From DATKZH01 sp964475955 (GTDB taxonomy: Bacteria > Planctomycetota > Planctomycetia > Pirellulales > Thermoguttaceae): 59,661 bases of DNA. Every line of letters begins with the position of its first letter. Position 1 is the first letter of the stretch. The position numbers and the translations under genes were made by a program. The stretch covers positions 1 to 59,661 of the forward strand of contig CAYYZY010000023.1 of NCBI GenBank assembly GCA_964475955.1. Direction: 5' to 3'. Below are positions 26,444 to 35,139 of the stretch, in pieces. The notes under the pieces are model-generated. The model was given only the letters and a program-made list of their open reading frames with translations. It was not told the DNA's origin and ran no database searches.

Positions 26444-27910
26444 CTATCCTTCCTCCACGACGTCGAGCCCCATCAGGTGCCCGAGGTGGCGGATGGTTCG
26501 GGTGTGGTCGCCGTAGTAGGCCACGCGGTGCAACGAGGCGTAGTAGTCCTTGGCGCTGGCGCCCAGCGCGCCGCCGCCCCAGTTGGCCAGCAGTCGGTCG
26601 GCGTCGTCGACCTCGGCAACGAGCTCGGTCCGGCAGCCTCGCTCCTTGCCTTCGGGGACCTTGGGAACGTCGATGATCGTGCCGGTGAACATCAGCAGCG
26701 TATCGAGATGGACCAGCTTGGTGAACGTGACCTTCTGGCCGATGCGGTAGTGGACCTCGGGGACCGCGCCGCCGCGGACCTCGGCGTGGCGGCGGAGCAG
26801 GTAGGGGGCCGCCGGGCCGTCGGGGCCTTCCATCTTCAGCGGCGCCGAGCAGTGCGAAAGGTGGAACGCGTTCTTCGACGTGTCGACCCCTCCGGCGTTC
26901 CCCAAAAAGCCCGGCCGGCCGAGCGCGTGCTGGAAGATCAGCATCGTGAGCACGCAGTCCATGTCGCCGTCGCAGGCGGCCGGGATACCGCGGTCGTTCA
27001 GGCGCGAGAAGCCCAGGCAGGGGAAACCGCGCGGCAGCCAACGCATGCAGGTCCCCACGCACAGCCCCGCCGCGCGGTTCTCGGCGATGAGCTGATCCAA
27101 GGCCAGGCTCGCCCGGCCGGCCTGGACCACGTCGTCCCGCGTAGGCTCGACCACGCGGTCGGCGCCGTCGATCCACTGCTGGGCCACGCGCCGGGCGGCC
27201 GCGTCGTCGACGCCCTTGAGCACCTCGTCGTACCGCCCGTCAGCGATCGCCAGAAGCTCCACGCCCAATCGCGCCTTCACCCGATCCGCCGCTTGCGGCT
27301 CGGGCGTGCCCTTCAGCGGCGGAGAAACGAACACCCGGCTCTTTCGCAGAAGCGGGATCACCCGGAGCAGCGCCGCGGCCCGTTCCAGGTCGTCGTAGTC
27401 GGTCGTGTTGAACAGCGTGATCCGGTGCCCCTCGTCGCGCCACGGTTTCACCAGGCACCAGTCGTGTCCGCCGACCACGGGCAGGTGGAAGACGGCCGCC
27501 GGCCGGCCTTGCTTGAAGACGGCGGGCATCACCGCGTCTTCACGATTGAAGTTGCTTAGGCCGAAGATGTCGGCGCTGACGGCCAGCACGGGCGCGTCGG
27601 GGCCCGCCTTCTTCAGCAGGGCGACCGTTTGTTCGGCGGTCGACGCCTGGCCGATGACGAACTCCACGTTGCCCAGGTTTTTCTCCGCCCGGGTCAGGCG
27701 GTTCATCGCCGCCGCGATCTCGGGTTCCGAAACGCACCAGCTCTTTTCCCCGGGAGTGCCCGCGATGATCGCGCAGATACGCACCTTGGAGTCGCACGAC
27801 GGGCCGGGCTCCGCGGCTTCGCCCTCGCCCGCCAAGTGGCCTGCCGCCAGGGCCATGCCCCCCACGGCGCTTGCCCCGAGAAACCGCCGACGCGTGCAAT
27901 GGAAACACAT
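26444..27910 (-). CDS. Tat-exported sugar-isomerase-like protein (L-fucose/arabinose isomerase-like)
   Basis: 488 aa from ATG 27910, with GGGAGGG upstream. Its Tat signal TRRRFLGASAVGGMALAAGH ends before EAAEPGPSCDSKV. The body has VRICAIIAGTPGEKSW, NLGNVEFVIGQASTAEQTVA, DCVLTMLIFQHALGRPGFLG and a C-terminal domain YRIGQKVTFTKLVHLDTLLM, RGCRTELVAEVDDADRLLANW, HLGHLMGLDVVEEG. The architecture recalls the two-domain start and lid of L-fucose/L-arabinose isomerase-like proteins, a large Tat-exported family in planctomycetes; activity is not established. It is the intact paralogue of the deleted gene at 5208-5800. A ~117 bp dispersed repeat lies just upstream. Confidence 0.78.
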   Translation of the reverse strand: MCFHCTRRRFLGASAVGGMALAAGHLAGEGEAAEPGPSCDSKVRICAIIAGTPGEKSWCVSEPEIAAAMNRLTRAEKNLGNVEFVIGQASTAEQTVALLKKAGPDAPVLAVSADIFGLSNFNREDAVMPAVFKQGRPAAVFHLPVVGGHDWCLVKPWRDEGHRITLFNTTDYDDLERAAALLRVIPLLRKSRVFVSPPLKGTPEPQAADRVKARLGVELLAIADGRYDEVLKGVDDAAARRVAQQWIDGADRVVEPTRDDVVQAGRASLALDQLIAENRAAGLCVGTCMRWLPRGFPCLGFSRLNDRGIPAACDGDMDCVLTMLIFQHALGRPGFLGNAGGVDTSKNAFHLSHCSAPLKMEGPDGPAAPYLLRRHAEVRGGAVPEVHYRIGQKVTFTKLVHLDTLLMFTGTIIDVPKVPEGKERGCRTELVAEVDDADRLLANWGGGALGASAKDYYASLHRVAYYGDHTRTIRHLGHLMGLDVVEEG

Positions 27911-27955
27911 GAGTCGTCCCTCCCGATGTTGTTGCCTGGCAAACTGGCCGATAGT

Positions 27956-28074
27956 ACGACAGCGCAGATTCGACTCCGATGCGGGATTCGGCAGCCTGGA
28001 GCGGTGTCCAGATTTCCCAAAGCGATCAAGCGTTTTGTCCCGCTTCACGTCGAAGTCGGCCGTTGGTCGATCGT
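27956..28074 (-). repeat. ~117 bp dispersed repeat, copy 2
   Basis: Reverse complement of 13462-13580 at about 87% identity by eye. It lies about 45 bases upstream of the isomerase-like start codon. Confidence 0.8.
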
Positions 28075-28297
28075 GCGCTCTGGCACAAGGTGCTGACCAC
28101 GACTGTGCGGAACGCCGCCCGACGCGGGCCGTCCACACCAACGCGGCCGATTCTAGCCGGGCGCCCTGCAAACCGCAACTCCGAGCAGTCCCGCCGCACG
28201 CGGCCGCTCGGACCGGCGAGCTCCCTCGATTCGCGGTTCAACGGGCCGCTTCCCGCCGCCGTGGCGACGATATGGCTCGTGCGCGAAACACGGAAAC

Positions 28298-28363
28298 ACC
28301 AACCCGAAGCGCCAGCGAGGGACAATCAAGAAGACACGCCGCTCCTCACTTGCGCTCCCGGGT
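28298..28363. repeat. degenerate inner-palindrome repeat, related to 13341-13403
   Basis: The left arm ACCAACCCGAAGCGCCAGCG is nearly identical to the left arm at 13341; the right arm CCTCACTTGCGCTCCCGGGT is a decayed version of the other arm. Confidence 0.6.
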
Positions 28364-28517
28364 ATTGCTCCGTCAATCTTCGTTTGACAAGGCGCTAGCG
28401 CCGACCACCCGCACTCGTTGCCGTTCTTCCGGAACGGGCCATATAATCGCGTTGCCGTGCGCGCCGGTGCGAGCACGGCTTCCGCAACACGATCACGCTC
28501 GCCGCCGGGGGATCGCG

Positions 28518-30794
28518 ATGGAGACCCGAGTCACGTATCGAGTCGTCGTTTGGCTGGCCCTGGTGCTGGGGCTGGGGCTGACGGGCAATGCCACGCTCTC
28601 GCGCGCCGACCAGCCGCAGGCCGTGCGCGTGACCGAGCAGGACCTGTGGAAAGCGATCGATCTCGATCGTCCGGGGCTCGCGAAGCTGAAGGCCGCCGTG
28701 GCTGCCGACGACGCCGAAGCGGCGGCCGTCGCCTGGGCCGAGTACTTCGCCGCGAGGACCGAGCCGACGTGCCACTTCGATCGCCGCACCTGGCCCGCGT
28801 ACGTGTGCCGCGACTTCCCCGCCGTGGCCGAGGCCATGCTGCGGGAAGCGGAGCGCGTGGCGACCGGCGACCTCTCGCACGGGACCGTCCGGCTGACGGT
28901 CGAGGGCCCCGTCCCCGGCGGCAGCATCGACTGGCTCCACAATCCCCAAAAGGACACCAGTTACGTCGGCCTCGTCGGGTCGCAGTGGTTCATGAATCCG
29001 CTGGGCCGGGCGTACCTGCTCACCGGCGACGACCGCTTCGCGGCCGCGTTCGCCTGGATCTTCGCGTCGTGGTTCGAGCATCAGGACGCCATCTGCACCT
29101 CCCAGGGCGGCCTCGGGTTCGATCCCGTCTACCGGGCGTATTACCCCGGCATCCAGTCGCGGATCCTGGTCGACAACTACTACGCCATGGCCGACAGCCC
29201 GGCGCTTTCGCCCGCCGTCCACGTCCGGGTGATGCGGCAACTGCTCGCCTGTGCGCGGTTCCTCGAGCGACAGGAACGGGCGTACCGCCGTGGGAACCAG
29301 CAGGTCGCCGCCGTGCTGGGGCTGGGCATCGTCGGCCTCGTCTTCCCCGAGTTCCGGGAGGCCGAAGGCTGGGTCGACCGGGCCGAGACGATCATGGCCG
29401 CCCACCTGGAGAACGACTTCTTCGCCGACGGCGGGCACCGCGAACTGTGTACGCAGTACCACAAGACCTGCCTCCGCGACATGAGCTACGTGGCGCTGAC
29501 CAGCGAGCACAATGGGCGCCCCAGCCCGCTGCTTCGCGGCGAGAACGGCGCGGCGCTCCAACGGGGGGTGGACTGGCTCGCCCGTCTGGTAATGCCGACC
29601 GGCGAAACGCCGCCGCTCCACTCGGCCGTCTTCTCCACCGACCACGCCGTCTATTCGCTCATCTCGGCGATCCACTTTCGACGCCGCGACCACGCCTACC
29701 TCGCATCGCGATTCTGGCAGCGCGGCGAGGCGCCCAGCCAGAAGGCGCCGCTCGCCTTCGGCGTTTACCTGCTCTGCTCGCCGCTCGAGCGATCGGCCCT
29801 GGCGATCGCCGAGCCGCCGGACTATCTGAGCACGCACCTCGCGGCTTCGGGGTTGGCGATCATGCGAACCGGCTGGGAGCCGGGCGATCGGTACCTCGTG
29901 TTCCAATACGGCTCGGCCAACACGGGACACGCTTATCCGGTCGCGTTGTCGTTCCTGCTGGAGATGAACGGCGAGCTCGTCGTCACGCACGCCGGTTCGC
30001 CGCGAAGCTATCGCCACACGGCCTATCGGTATTGCCACAGCACCATGTCGCACCAGACCGTCTCGATCGACGGACGCTCCTACCCCAACGTCAACGGCGT
30101 GGCCCCGGGCGGCGGGCTGGAATGCTGCGCCGACCTGCCCGGCCTGTGGTACGTGAGCGCGTATCACGAGGACTATAAGGTGTCGCTCGGCGCCGTCCAC
30201 CGCCGGAAGATCGTCGTCGTGAAGGGCGGGCCCGTGCTCGTCGTCGATCGCATCGAGGGCGGCCAGGGACACACGGCCCAATGGAACTTCCACACGCCGC
30301 TTCGCGCCGCGGTCCAGGCCGACCGGTCGGTCACGCTCCGCGGCAAGCACGCCTATCACTTGACGCTCGCGCAACCGGACGACCTGAGCGGCGTCAAAAC
30401 CGGCCGCCACTGGGCCGCCGTGTTGCCGCGCGACTGCCAGCCCGACGACTGCGGCGCCCAGGTGGTCGGCCTGGCCCTGGCCAAACCGATCGGAGCCGAC
30501 GGGGCGACGTTCGCCGTGGGTCTGTTCGAAGGGCGGGGCGCCGTGCGGCGGGATGCGGCGAACGTATTCCGCCTGACCCACGGCGACCGGCAGTACGTCG
30601 TCCTCACCGGCCCCGGGGAGACGACCTTCGAAGGCCATCGTATCGAAGCGGACGGCCGGCTCACCGTCGTTCAGTGCGACCGTCGACAGCCCAGCCGGGC
30701 GTGGGTCGTCGAAGGCCGCCGCCTCAAAGCCGTCGGCCGCGGCCTGCTCGCCGAGGACCGCCCCGTCACCCGGGAGCTGGCCATCGCCCCTTGA
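28518..30794 (+). CDS. heparinase II/III-like polysaccharide lyase, secreted, 758 aa
   Basis: The ATG at 28518 leads a signal peptide (VVVWLALVLGLGLTGNATLS). The domains are an N-terminal heparinase III-like helical region (VTEQDLWKAIDLDRPGLAKL, AVAWAEYFAARTEPTCHFDR), the alpha/alpha toroid (NQQVAAVLGLGIVGLVFPEF, GGHRELCTQYHKTCLRDMSY, with the expected active-site Tyr/His) and the beta-sandwich heparinase II/III domain (SANTGHAYPVALSFLLEMNG, YCHSTMSHQTVSIDGRSYPN, VLVVDRIEGG). It degrades a uronic-acid-containing polymer outside the cytoplasm; the substrate is not predictable. It differs clearly from the shorter family member at 8795. Its neighbours are a divergent isomerase-like gene and the downstream tRNA-His. 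Confidence 0.9.
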   Translation: METRVTYRVVVWLALVLGLGLTGNATLSRADQPQAVRVTEQDLWKAIDLDRPGLAKLKAAVAADDAEAAAVAWAEYFAARTEPTCHFDRRTWPAYVCRDFPAVAEAMLREAERVATGDLSHGTVRLTVEGPVPGGSIDWLHNPQKDTSYVGLVGSQWFMNPLGRAYLLTGDDRFAAAFAWIFASWFEHQDAICTSQGGLGFDPVYRAYYPGIQSRILVDNYYAMADSPALSPAVHVRVMRQLLACARFLERQERAYRRGNQQVAAVLGLGIVGLVFPEFREAEGWVDRAETIMAAHLENDFFADGGHRELCTQYHKTCLRDMSYVALTSEHNGRPSPLLRGENGAALQRGVDWLARLVMPTGETPPLHSAVFSTDHAVYSLISAIHFRRRDHAYLASRFWQRGEAPSQKAPLAFGVYLLCSPLERSALAIAEPPDYLSTHLAASGLAIMRTGWEPGDRYLVFQYGSANTGHAYPVALSFLLEMNGELVVTHAGSPRSYRHTAYRYCHSTMSHQTVSIDGRSYPNVNGVAPGGGLECCADLPGLWYVSAYHEDYKVSLGAVHRRKIVVVKGGPVLVVDRIEGGQGHTAQWNFHTPLRAAVQADRSVTLRGKHAYHLTLAQPDDLSGVKTGRHWAAVLPRDCQPDDCGAQVVGLALAKPIGADGATFAVGLFEGRGAVRRDAANVFRLTHGDRQYVVLTGPGETTFEGHRIEADGRLTVVQCDRRQPSRAWVVEGRRLKAVGRGLLAEDRPVTRELAIAP

Positions 30795-30994
30795 CGAGAC
30801 CCCACCCGCCGCGGAACCGCAATCCGGCCGACCAGGTACTTCCGCCCTCCTTTTTGGCGAAGCTGCGACAATGTGGGCCCCCTTGATGAGGGCCTGTTTC
30901 CGAGCTAAGCTACAAGCTTGCCAGACGCCCGGAACGCGGCGGCATCCCCCAGGCAGCCCCGCCGCGCCCCTCCGCGCAACAAGGCCCTTCCACG

Positions 30995-31068
30995 GTGGCT
31001 GTAGCTCAGTTGGTTAGAGCACTGGATTGTGGTTCCAGAAGTCGGGGGTTCGAATCCCCTCAGCCACC
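30995..31068 (+). tRNA. tRNA-His (GTG anticodon)
   Basis: Acceptor arms GTGGCTG (30995-31001) and CAGCCAC (31061-31067) pair exactly. The D arm is AGCTCAGTTGGTTAGAGC. The anticodon stem CTGGA/TCCAG frames the loop TTGTGGT, with anticodon GTG at 31029-31031. The T arm contains GGTTCGAATCC. Base G30994 lies opposite C31068 and would be the extra 5' G typical of tRNA-His. No CCA is encoded. Genes downstream look like an island, so its 3' end is a candidate attachment site. Confidence 0.97.
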
Positions 31069-31073
31069 CTCCC

Positions 31074-31096
31074 AAACCCTTAAATTACAAGGGTTT
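31074..31096. repeat. perfect 8-bp inverted repeat just after tRNA-His
   Basis: AAACCCTT (31074-31081) pairs with AAGGGTTT (31089-31096) around AAATTAC. There is no T tract. It is either a weak tRNA terminator or a recombinase core site at the island edge. Confidence 0.5.
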
Positions 31097-31434
31097 GCGT
31101 CTCCTCAATTCTCACTGCCCGGGTCGACAAAACCTCTGTTGTGGCCGTTTTTGGTACTGTTTTGGTCACAGGATGGTCACAGAGTTCGTGTCGCAGCTAC
31201 ACTAAGGGTCCCCCCGGGAATCTGGTCCATTCGCCCCGCCCGCCGATCGCAGGCCGGGGGGCCCTAAGGCCCCCGGCGGGGCTTGCCCGATTCCAAGGGA
31301 ATGGTAGATTCGCAGATCCCGGGCGGCTGGCGTGCTCGCGACACGTCGGCCCGGAGCGGCCAGCCGGCCCGCCGTGCTTGCCTCCTGTGGGCACGCGGCC
31401 GGCTGGCGGCCCGGCAACACAGGAGACTCTCGAC
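31097..31434. other. leader region of the island, no gene recognised
   Basis: About 340 bases between tRNA-His and the first island gene. It starts less GC-rich and contains a short direct repeat TGGTCACA (near 31160 and 31171). The AGGAG at 31421-31425 serves the next gene. Confidence 0.45.
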
Positions 31435-33702
31435 ATGGCGGTTGCGACCTCTCAGCAACGTGCTGCACAGCTCTCCCTTGATGATCTCCCGCCGGCGCTC
31501 CAGGCCCACCTGGAGTTCTGCCGATCGAAGGGGCTGGATCTGCTGCCGTCGATCGATCCACACCATGAACCGCCAGCCGCGCCGATCATCGCCGAATTGG
31601 AGGCATGGCGTGAATCGCGTCGTGACGCCCTGAGGTCCCCTCAGACAGCGGATAACCAGTACAACATCGTTCGCAGCCTGGTTGTCGACTTCGACCTTCT
31701 CGAAGGGGGCGAGCTTGTTCCCTCACTGGTGAATTTGTGGCTCTGGAGGCACCACAGCGAGAATGGCCTTGAGGTGGTGACCCTCCGCGGCTATCTGAAG
31801 GCGATCCAAGCGTTCGCGCGATACATCGGCGGTCAGCCCGCCGTCGATCGATTGAAGGCGGTGAGGGTGGCCGGGAATGCTGAAGGGTTTCGACGGACTC
31901 ACCCTGTGGCCCTGGAACGGCAGGTCTTGGAAGAGTTGAGCCGGGGGAGGCCGCGAGGCGAAGTCGCGTCCAAGTTCGATCTCGCGCCCGATGTGATCGA
32001 CCGGATCGCCCGATACCAGCTCACTCGCTTCTTTTGCACGGAAACGCCCGTCTGGCGGCGACGGTGCCAATCGCGGAAGTGGTTTTGGATGGATCGTTAC
32101 GACGCATTCGGGGAGCCCACCTATAGGGACCTTGACGCTGTTCTCGACGAGCACAACCGCCGGTCCGACTCCGAGAGACGATTGATCGATCCCCGGAACC
32201 CCGCCCCTCTTCCAGATTCCACGCCCGAAGAGCGAAAGCGGAGCAAGTGGCTTATTAGCAGGGGGATTCAGGTGGTCCGACGAATTGAGGACCAAGCGCT
32301 TCTCGTGGACGAAAGACAGGGCGGCGCCGTCGGGTCTCGAGAATTGCTGCTGGTAGCCGCGGTCAGGCTTTGGCACGAGGCGGAGGGTACGGCAACGTAC
32401 CGCAGTCCCGCGAAAATCCTTGATCGCTTGAACGGGCTTTCGGGCAGAATCCGCGTCGCCCTGGGTGGGTGGTCGAGCCGTTGGAAGAGCGATCCCCGCA
32501 AGGGCGCTTATCGCTACATCCAAGGGCTCCTGCGGAGACGGGATGGCGGACAATCCGTCGGCCGAGACCGACGCGGCGAGGTTCTCTTGGAATGGGAGGG
32601 AAGCGAAGGCTTGGACAGCCGCGAGGGCTTGGGGCGCTGGAACGGCATGCCGCTCCAAAGCCGCGAAGCTGAATCGCCCGGAAACCCCAGGAAGATCAAG
32701 AGTGAGAAAGAAGCGGCATGGTTGAAGTCTCAGGCCCGAAAGCGGCGCGGGGCGAACGGCGGCGGCAAGAAGGCGCGCCAGACAGAGCACGCCGAGGATC
32801 GCCAGAACTGGCCATGCGAAGCCTGGGAGGAGCACTGCCGGCGTTTGCGCGACAAGGACCGCTACGATGATGGATTGAGCTATGGAAACATCGGGCGGAG
32901 GCTCAACATTGCCGCGGTTCAGGTCTGGGAGGCCGTATGGCGAGCACGCATCGAAAACGATCCGGATGCCGCCCTGGATGCCATCGGGCGAGTGTTAAGG
33001 TTCCGGCTCGCACGCCGCGCGACGGAGTTGCACGACGAACCGAACACTGTTTCACGAGTCGGAGAGATCCTGCAACACGAGACCGGAGAGACCGGCACCC
33101 GATCAGACAAGGCCGTGTACCGTCTAATCCGCACCGGACGCACCGTCCGCGCTTGGGAGCGGCGTGCGCAGGAGCTGCTGCAAAACCGGCCTAGCGGCGA
33201 CGACGGGCAGCATGGGGAGTCCGCAACGGAGAGCCCGACGGGCGAAACGTCGACCGACGCGCAGCCCGGGGGGGCGGCACCAGAGAGCCAGGCGGCCGAC
33301 CCGCGGCCGGATGCGGCGCGGACGTCCGAGGCCGACGCGGCGCCGTGGGACCCAGAACCAAGCCTCGTCATCGAGCCCGGAGGGATCCGCTGCTGCGGCG
33401 CAAAGCAGGCGCTCGCAGGGAAGCCCCTTCAGGTGTTGAGGTGTTTCGCCGGCAGCCCTGATGGGGCGGTAAGTGCGGAACAGCTCCGAGACGAAGTCTG
33501 GGATGGCCGGCTGGTCACCGACCAGACTGTGCGTACCGGAGTCGGCAAAGCCCGGGCTGCGGTGAGCGCTGTCTTGAGGAAGGCAGGGATTCCGAAACGA
33601 GACCGCCCCGAGGATCCTATTCCTTGTCTCGACCAGGGGCGCAACCTGGCATGGCGCCTGACTTTGCGGCGCGACGCAAATTCGACGCAAATTCGACGCT
33701 AG
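31435..33702 (+). CDS. unrecognised 755-aa protein with C-terminal winged-helix-like domain
   Basis: ATG 31435 has AGGAG nine bases upstream. Residues ~65-140 are all-helical and faintly like the SAM-like core-binding domain of tyrosine recombinases (NQYNIVRSLVVDFDLLEGGE, VTLRGYLKAIQAFARYIG). I find no R-H-R-Y catalytic set, so I do not call it an integrase. The middle is basic (about residues 410-460, rich in Lys/Arg/Ser). An acidic/Pro/Glu linker (about residues 580-640) leads to LQVLRCFAGSPDGAVSAEQL, RDEVWDGRLVTDQTVRTGVG and RNLAWRLTLRR, close to the OmpR-type winged helix. A strong terminator follows. It may be an island regulator or recombination accessory protein; function unknown. Confidence 0.7.
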   Translation: MAVATSQQRAAQLSLDDLPPALQAHLEFCRSKGLDLLPSIDPHHEPPAAPIIAELEAWRESRRDALRSPQTADNQYNIVRSLVVDFDLLEGGELVPSLVNLWLWRHHSENGLEVVTLRGYLKAIQAFARYIGGQPAVDRLKAVRVAGNAEGFRRTHPVALERQVLEELSRGRPRGEVASKFDLAPDVIDRIARYQLTRFFCTETPVWRRRCQSRKWFWMDRYDAFGEPTYRDLDAVLDEHNRRSDSERRLIDPRNPAPLPDSTPEERKRSKWLISRGIQVVRRIEDQALLVDERQGGAVGSRELLLVAAVRLWHEAEGTATYRSPAKILDRLNGLSGRIRVALGGWSSRWKSDPRKGAYRYIQGLLRRRDGGQSVGRDRRGEVLLEWEGSEGLDSREGLGRWNGMPLQSREAESPGNPRKIKSEKEAAWLKSQARKRRGANGGGKKARQTEHAEDRQNWPCEAWEEHCRRLRDKDRYDDGLSYGNIGRRLNIAAVQVWEAVWRARIENDPDAALDAIGRVLRFRLARRATELHDEPNTVSRVGEILQHETGETGTRSDKAVYRLIRTGRTVRAWERRAQELLQNRPSGDDGQHGESATESPTGETSTDAQPGGAAPESQAADPRPDAARTSEADAAPWDPEPSLVIEPGGIRCCGAKQALAGKPLQVLRCFAGSPDGAVSAEQLRDEVWDGRLVTDQTVRTGVGKARAAVSAVLRKAGIPKRDRPEDPIPCLDQGRNLAWRLTLRRDANSTQIRR

Positions 33703-33736
33703 CTTGACAGTGGCGCGACGCTCGCCTGCTAGAACT

Positions 33737-33773
33737 AAGCCTCAGTTGCACGACGATGCACTGAGGCTTTTTT
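33737..33773 (+). terminator. rho-independent terminator after the 755-aa gene
   Basis: AAGCCTCAGTTGCA (33737-33750) pairs with TGCACTGAGGCTT (33757-33769), with one bulged T and the loop CGACGA, and runs into six T. The T tract touches the ATG (33775) of the next gene. Confidence 0.85.
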
Positions 33774-33774
33774 G

Positions 33775-34116
33775 ATGCGCGAACCGGCGGCCGACAACCC
33801 GATCGACCGAGCGAACGGCGAGGCGATCGCCCGCAAGCTCGACGCCATCCTGGAGGCGGTCTCCACGCCGCCGAGGCGGTGGCTGTCGGTCCGGTCTGCC
33901 GCCGCGTATTCGGACCTCTCCGAGGAAAGCCTGCGCCGGCTGATCGACGCCGGGAAGCTCACCGGCTACCGGCCGTTGCGGGGGAAGCTCTTGATCGACC
34001 GATACGAACTCGACGCGTTGATCGCCCGGAGCACGGCGGCCGCGCGCGGCAGCCGAGGCGCCGCAGCCGCCACCCGCCCCCGCGGTCCCCGCGGCCGATT
34101 CCGGGAGGCCGGATGA
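33775..34116 (+). CDS. helix-turn-helix (excisionase/MerR-like) protein, 113 aa
   Basis: Begins at ATG 33775, immediately after the T tract of a terminator, so no ribosome binding site is possible (a TTG at 33772 is the only other upstream start). The protein carries RRWLSVRSAAAYSDLSEESL, RRLIDAGKLTGYRPLRGKLL, IDRYELDALIARS. This is the winged helix typical of phage excisionases and the Pfam HTH_17 (excisionase-like) family, followed by an Ala/Arg/Gly basic tail. It suits a mobile-element regulator or recombination directionality factor. It overlaps the next small ORF by four bases. Confidence 0.8.
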   Translation: MREPAADNPIDRANGEAIARKLDAILEAVSTPPRRWLSVRSAAAYSDLSEESLRRLIDAGKLTGYRPLRGKLLIDRYELDALIARSTAAARGSRGAAAATRPRGPRGRFREAG

Positions 34117-34310
34117 TGACCCCACGAGCGATCAAGCGAGCGGAGCGCCTGCAGCGGATCGTCGACGGGGCGCAGGTGCGTGCCGAGTTGGGCGAAGGGG
34201 CCCTCCACGAGGTGCTCCGGACTGGCGAGCACCAGGTAATCCACAACGGCCGGAGAGTCGTCGGCCGGACCGTGGCCGAGGTGATCGCCGCGGCGAGGGG
34301 TGGGGGATAG
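34113..34310 (+). CDS. small basic protein, 65 aa
   Basis: ATG 34113 overlaps the stop of the helix-turn-helix gene (ATGA), with GGGAGG at 34103-34108. The sequence MMTPRAIKRAERLQRIVDGA then QVRAELGEGALHEVLRTGEH is helical and basic. Translational coupling supports expression; the family is unrecognised. Confidence 0.5.
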   Translation: MMTPRAIKRAERLQRIVDGAQVRAELGEGALHEVLRTGEHQVIHNGRRVVGRTVAEVIAAARGGG

Positions 34311-34611
34311 GGAGAGGCGACGACGATGACCGCCCGACCTGCGACGGGCGAATAGGCTCCGATTGCCACCTCGCAGGCCGACTGCCCGGGCCGGCTCGAT
34401 CAGCCGGCGCGGTCCCCGCCACCGAGTGCGCGGGGCTGCCCCCGGAGGTGTAATGGCCCTAGGACGCTCTGCGGCGGGCGGTCGGCCCTCGTCCTGCCCG
34501 GTCCTACGGGCCCGAGTGCGCGCAAATACCGGTGCCCTGAACGAGGCCGGCGCGTCCTGTCGATCCGAGCAGGAAGCAGGGCGCGCCGCCTCTTTCTCGA
34601 AAGGAATGATA
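34311..34611. other. region between small island ORFs
   Basis: About 300 bases, GC-rich, with no supported gene; it ends with AAGGA (34601-34605), the ribosome binding site of the CHC2 protein. Confidence 0.4.
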
Positions 34612-34917
34612 ATGGCCGGCGTCGACTTCGGCAAGATCCGGACAACGTTTCCAGTTGAGTCCGCTCTCGAGAAACTCGAATGCAAACCGACGCATCAGCG
34701 AGGCACCCAATTGCGAGGCCCTTGCCCGGTGTGTGGTCGGCAAGGCCGATGCCTGTCGGCCAATGCGGCCACGAATCGCTACTTCTGCCATGGGTGCAAG
34801 TCTTGCGGAAACGTCTTGGAACTGTGGATGGCCGTAACCGCCCTACCCATTCACCAAGCGGCGATTGACCTGTGCAGGACTTTCGGGCGTCAAGTTCCCG
34901 TGGTGAAGCGGTGGTGA
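34612..34917 (+). CDS. stand-alone CHC2-type zinc-finger protein, 101 aa
   Basis: The ATG at 34612 is preferred because AAGGA sits six bases upstream; another ATG at 34606 is in frame. Features are FGKIRTTFPVESALEKL then GPCPVCGRQGRCLSANAA and YFCHGCKSCGNVLELWMA. This is the CPxC...FxCxxC zinc-binding module found at the N-terminus of DnaG primases. No TOPRIM domain is present. Such isolated modules occur on plasmids, phages and islands, where they may recruit or mimic primase. Confidence 0.8.
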   Translation: MAGVDFGKIRTTFPVESALEKLECKPTHQRGTQLRGPCPVCGRQGRCLSANAATNRYFCHGCKSCGNVLELWMAVTALPIHQAAIDLCRTFGRQVPVVKRW

Positions 34918-35001
34918 CGGCAATCTCTGACCGAGAGCCTCGTTCAGGGCACCGGTACTCCGAGTCGCAGTCGCGCAAGTCCCGCGTAAGGAGAATCGCT
35001 C

Positions 35002-35139
35002 GTGACGACCAAGTCACAAGCGCTGGACCGCATCGTGGCCCATCGGCCTCGGCTTCAGCAACGCGTGTTGCGCGCGCTACTGGAAGCGGGATTCCAAGGT
35101 CAGACCAATGTCGGCTATCGCCCGTCCGGTGGGGAATAG
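35002..35139 (+). CDS. possible small protein, 45 aa
   Basis: GTG 35002 has AAGGAG eight bases upstream. The protein starts VTTKSQALDRIVAHRPRLQQ and continues RVLRALLEAGFQGQ, a compact amphipathic helix. It is short and GTG-started, so the call is tentative. Confidence 0.33.
   Translation: MTTKSQALDRIVAHRPRLQQRVLRALLEAGFQGQTNVGYRPSGGE

Larger units (their letters stand above)
27911..28517. other. divergent intergenic region carrying two repeats
   Basis: About 600 bases between the isomerase-like gene (minus) and the heparinase-like gene (plus). It contains copy 2 of the ~117 bp repeat and a degenerate copy of the inner MITE palindrome. No gene is supported. Confidence 0.5.

Noticed and set aside
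28395..30638. Long minus-strand open frame (~750 codons) over the heparinase-like gene
   Set aside because: Mirror of the + strand gene's codon bias; the plus strand has clear lyase motifs and a signal peptide.
31435..33702. Tyrosine integrase
   Set aside because: Only a weak core-binding-like N-terminus; the catalytic Arg-His-Arg-Tyr set is not visible.
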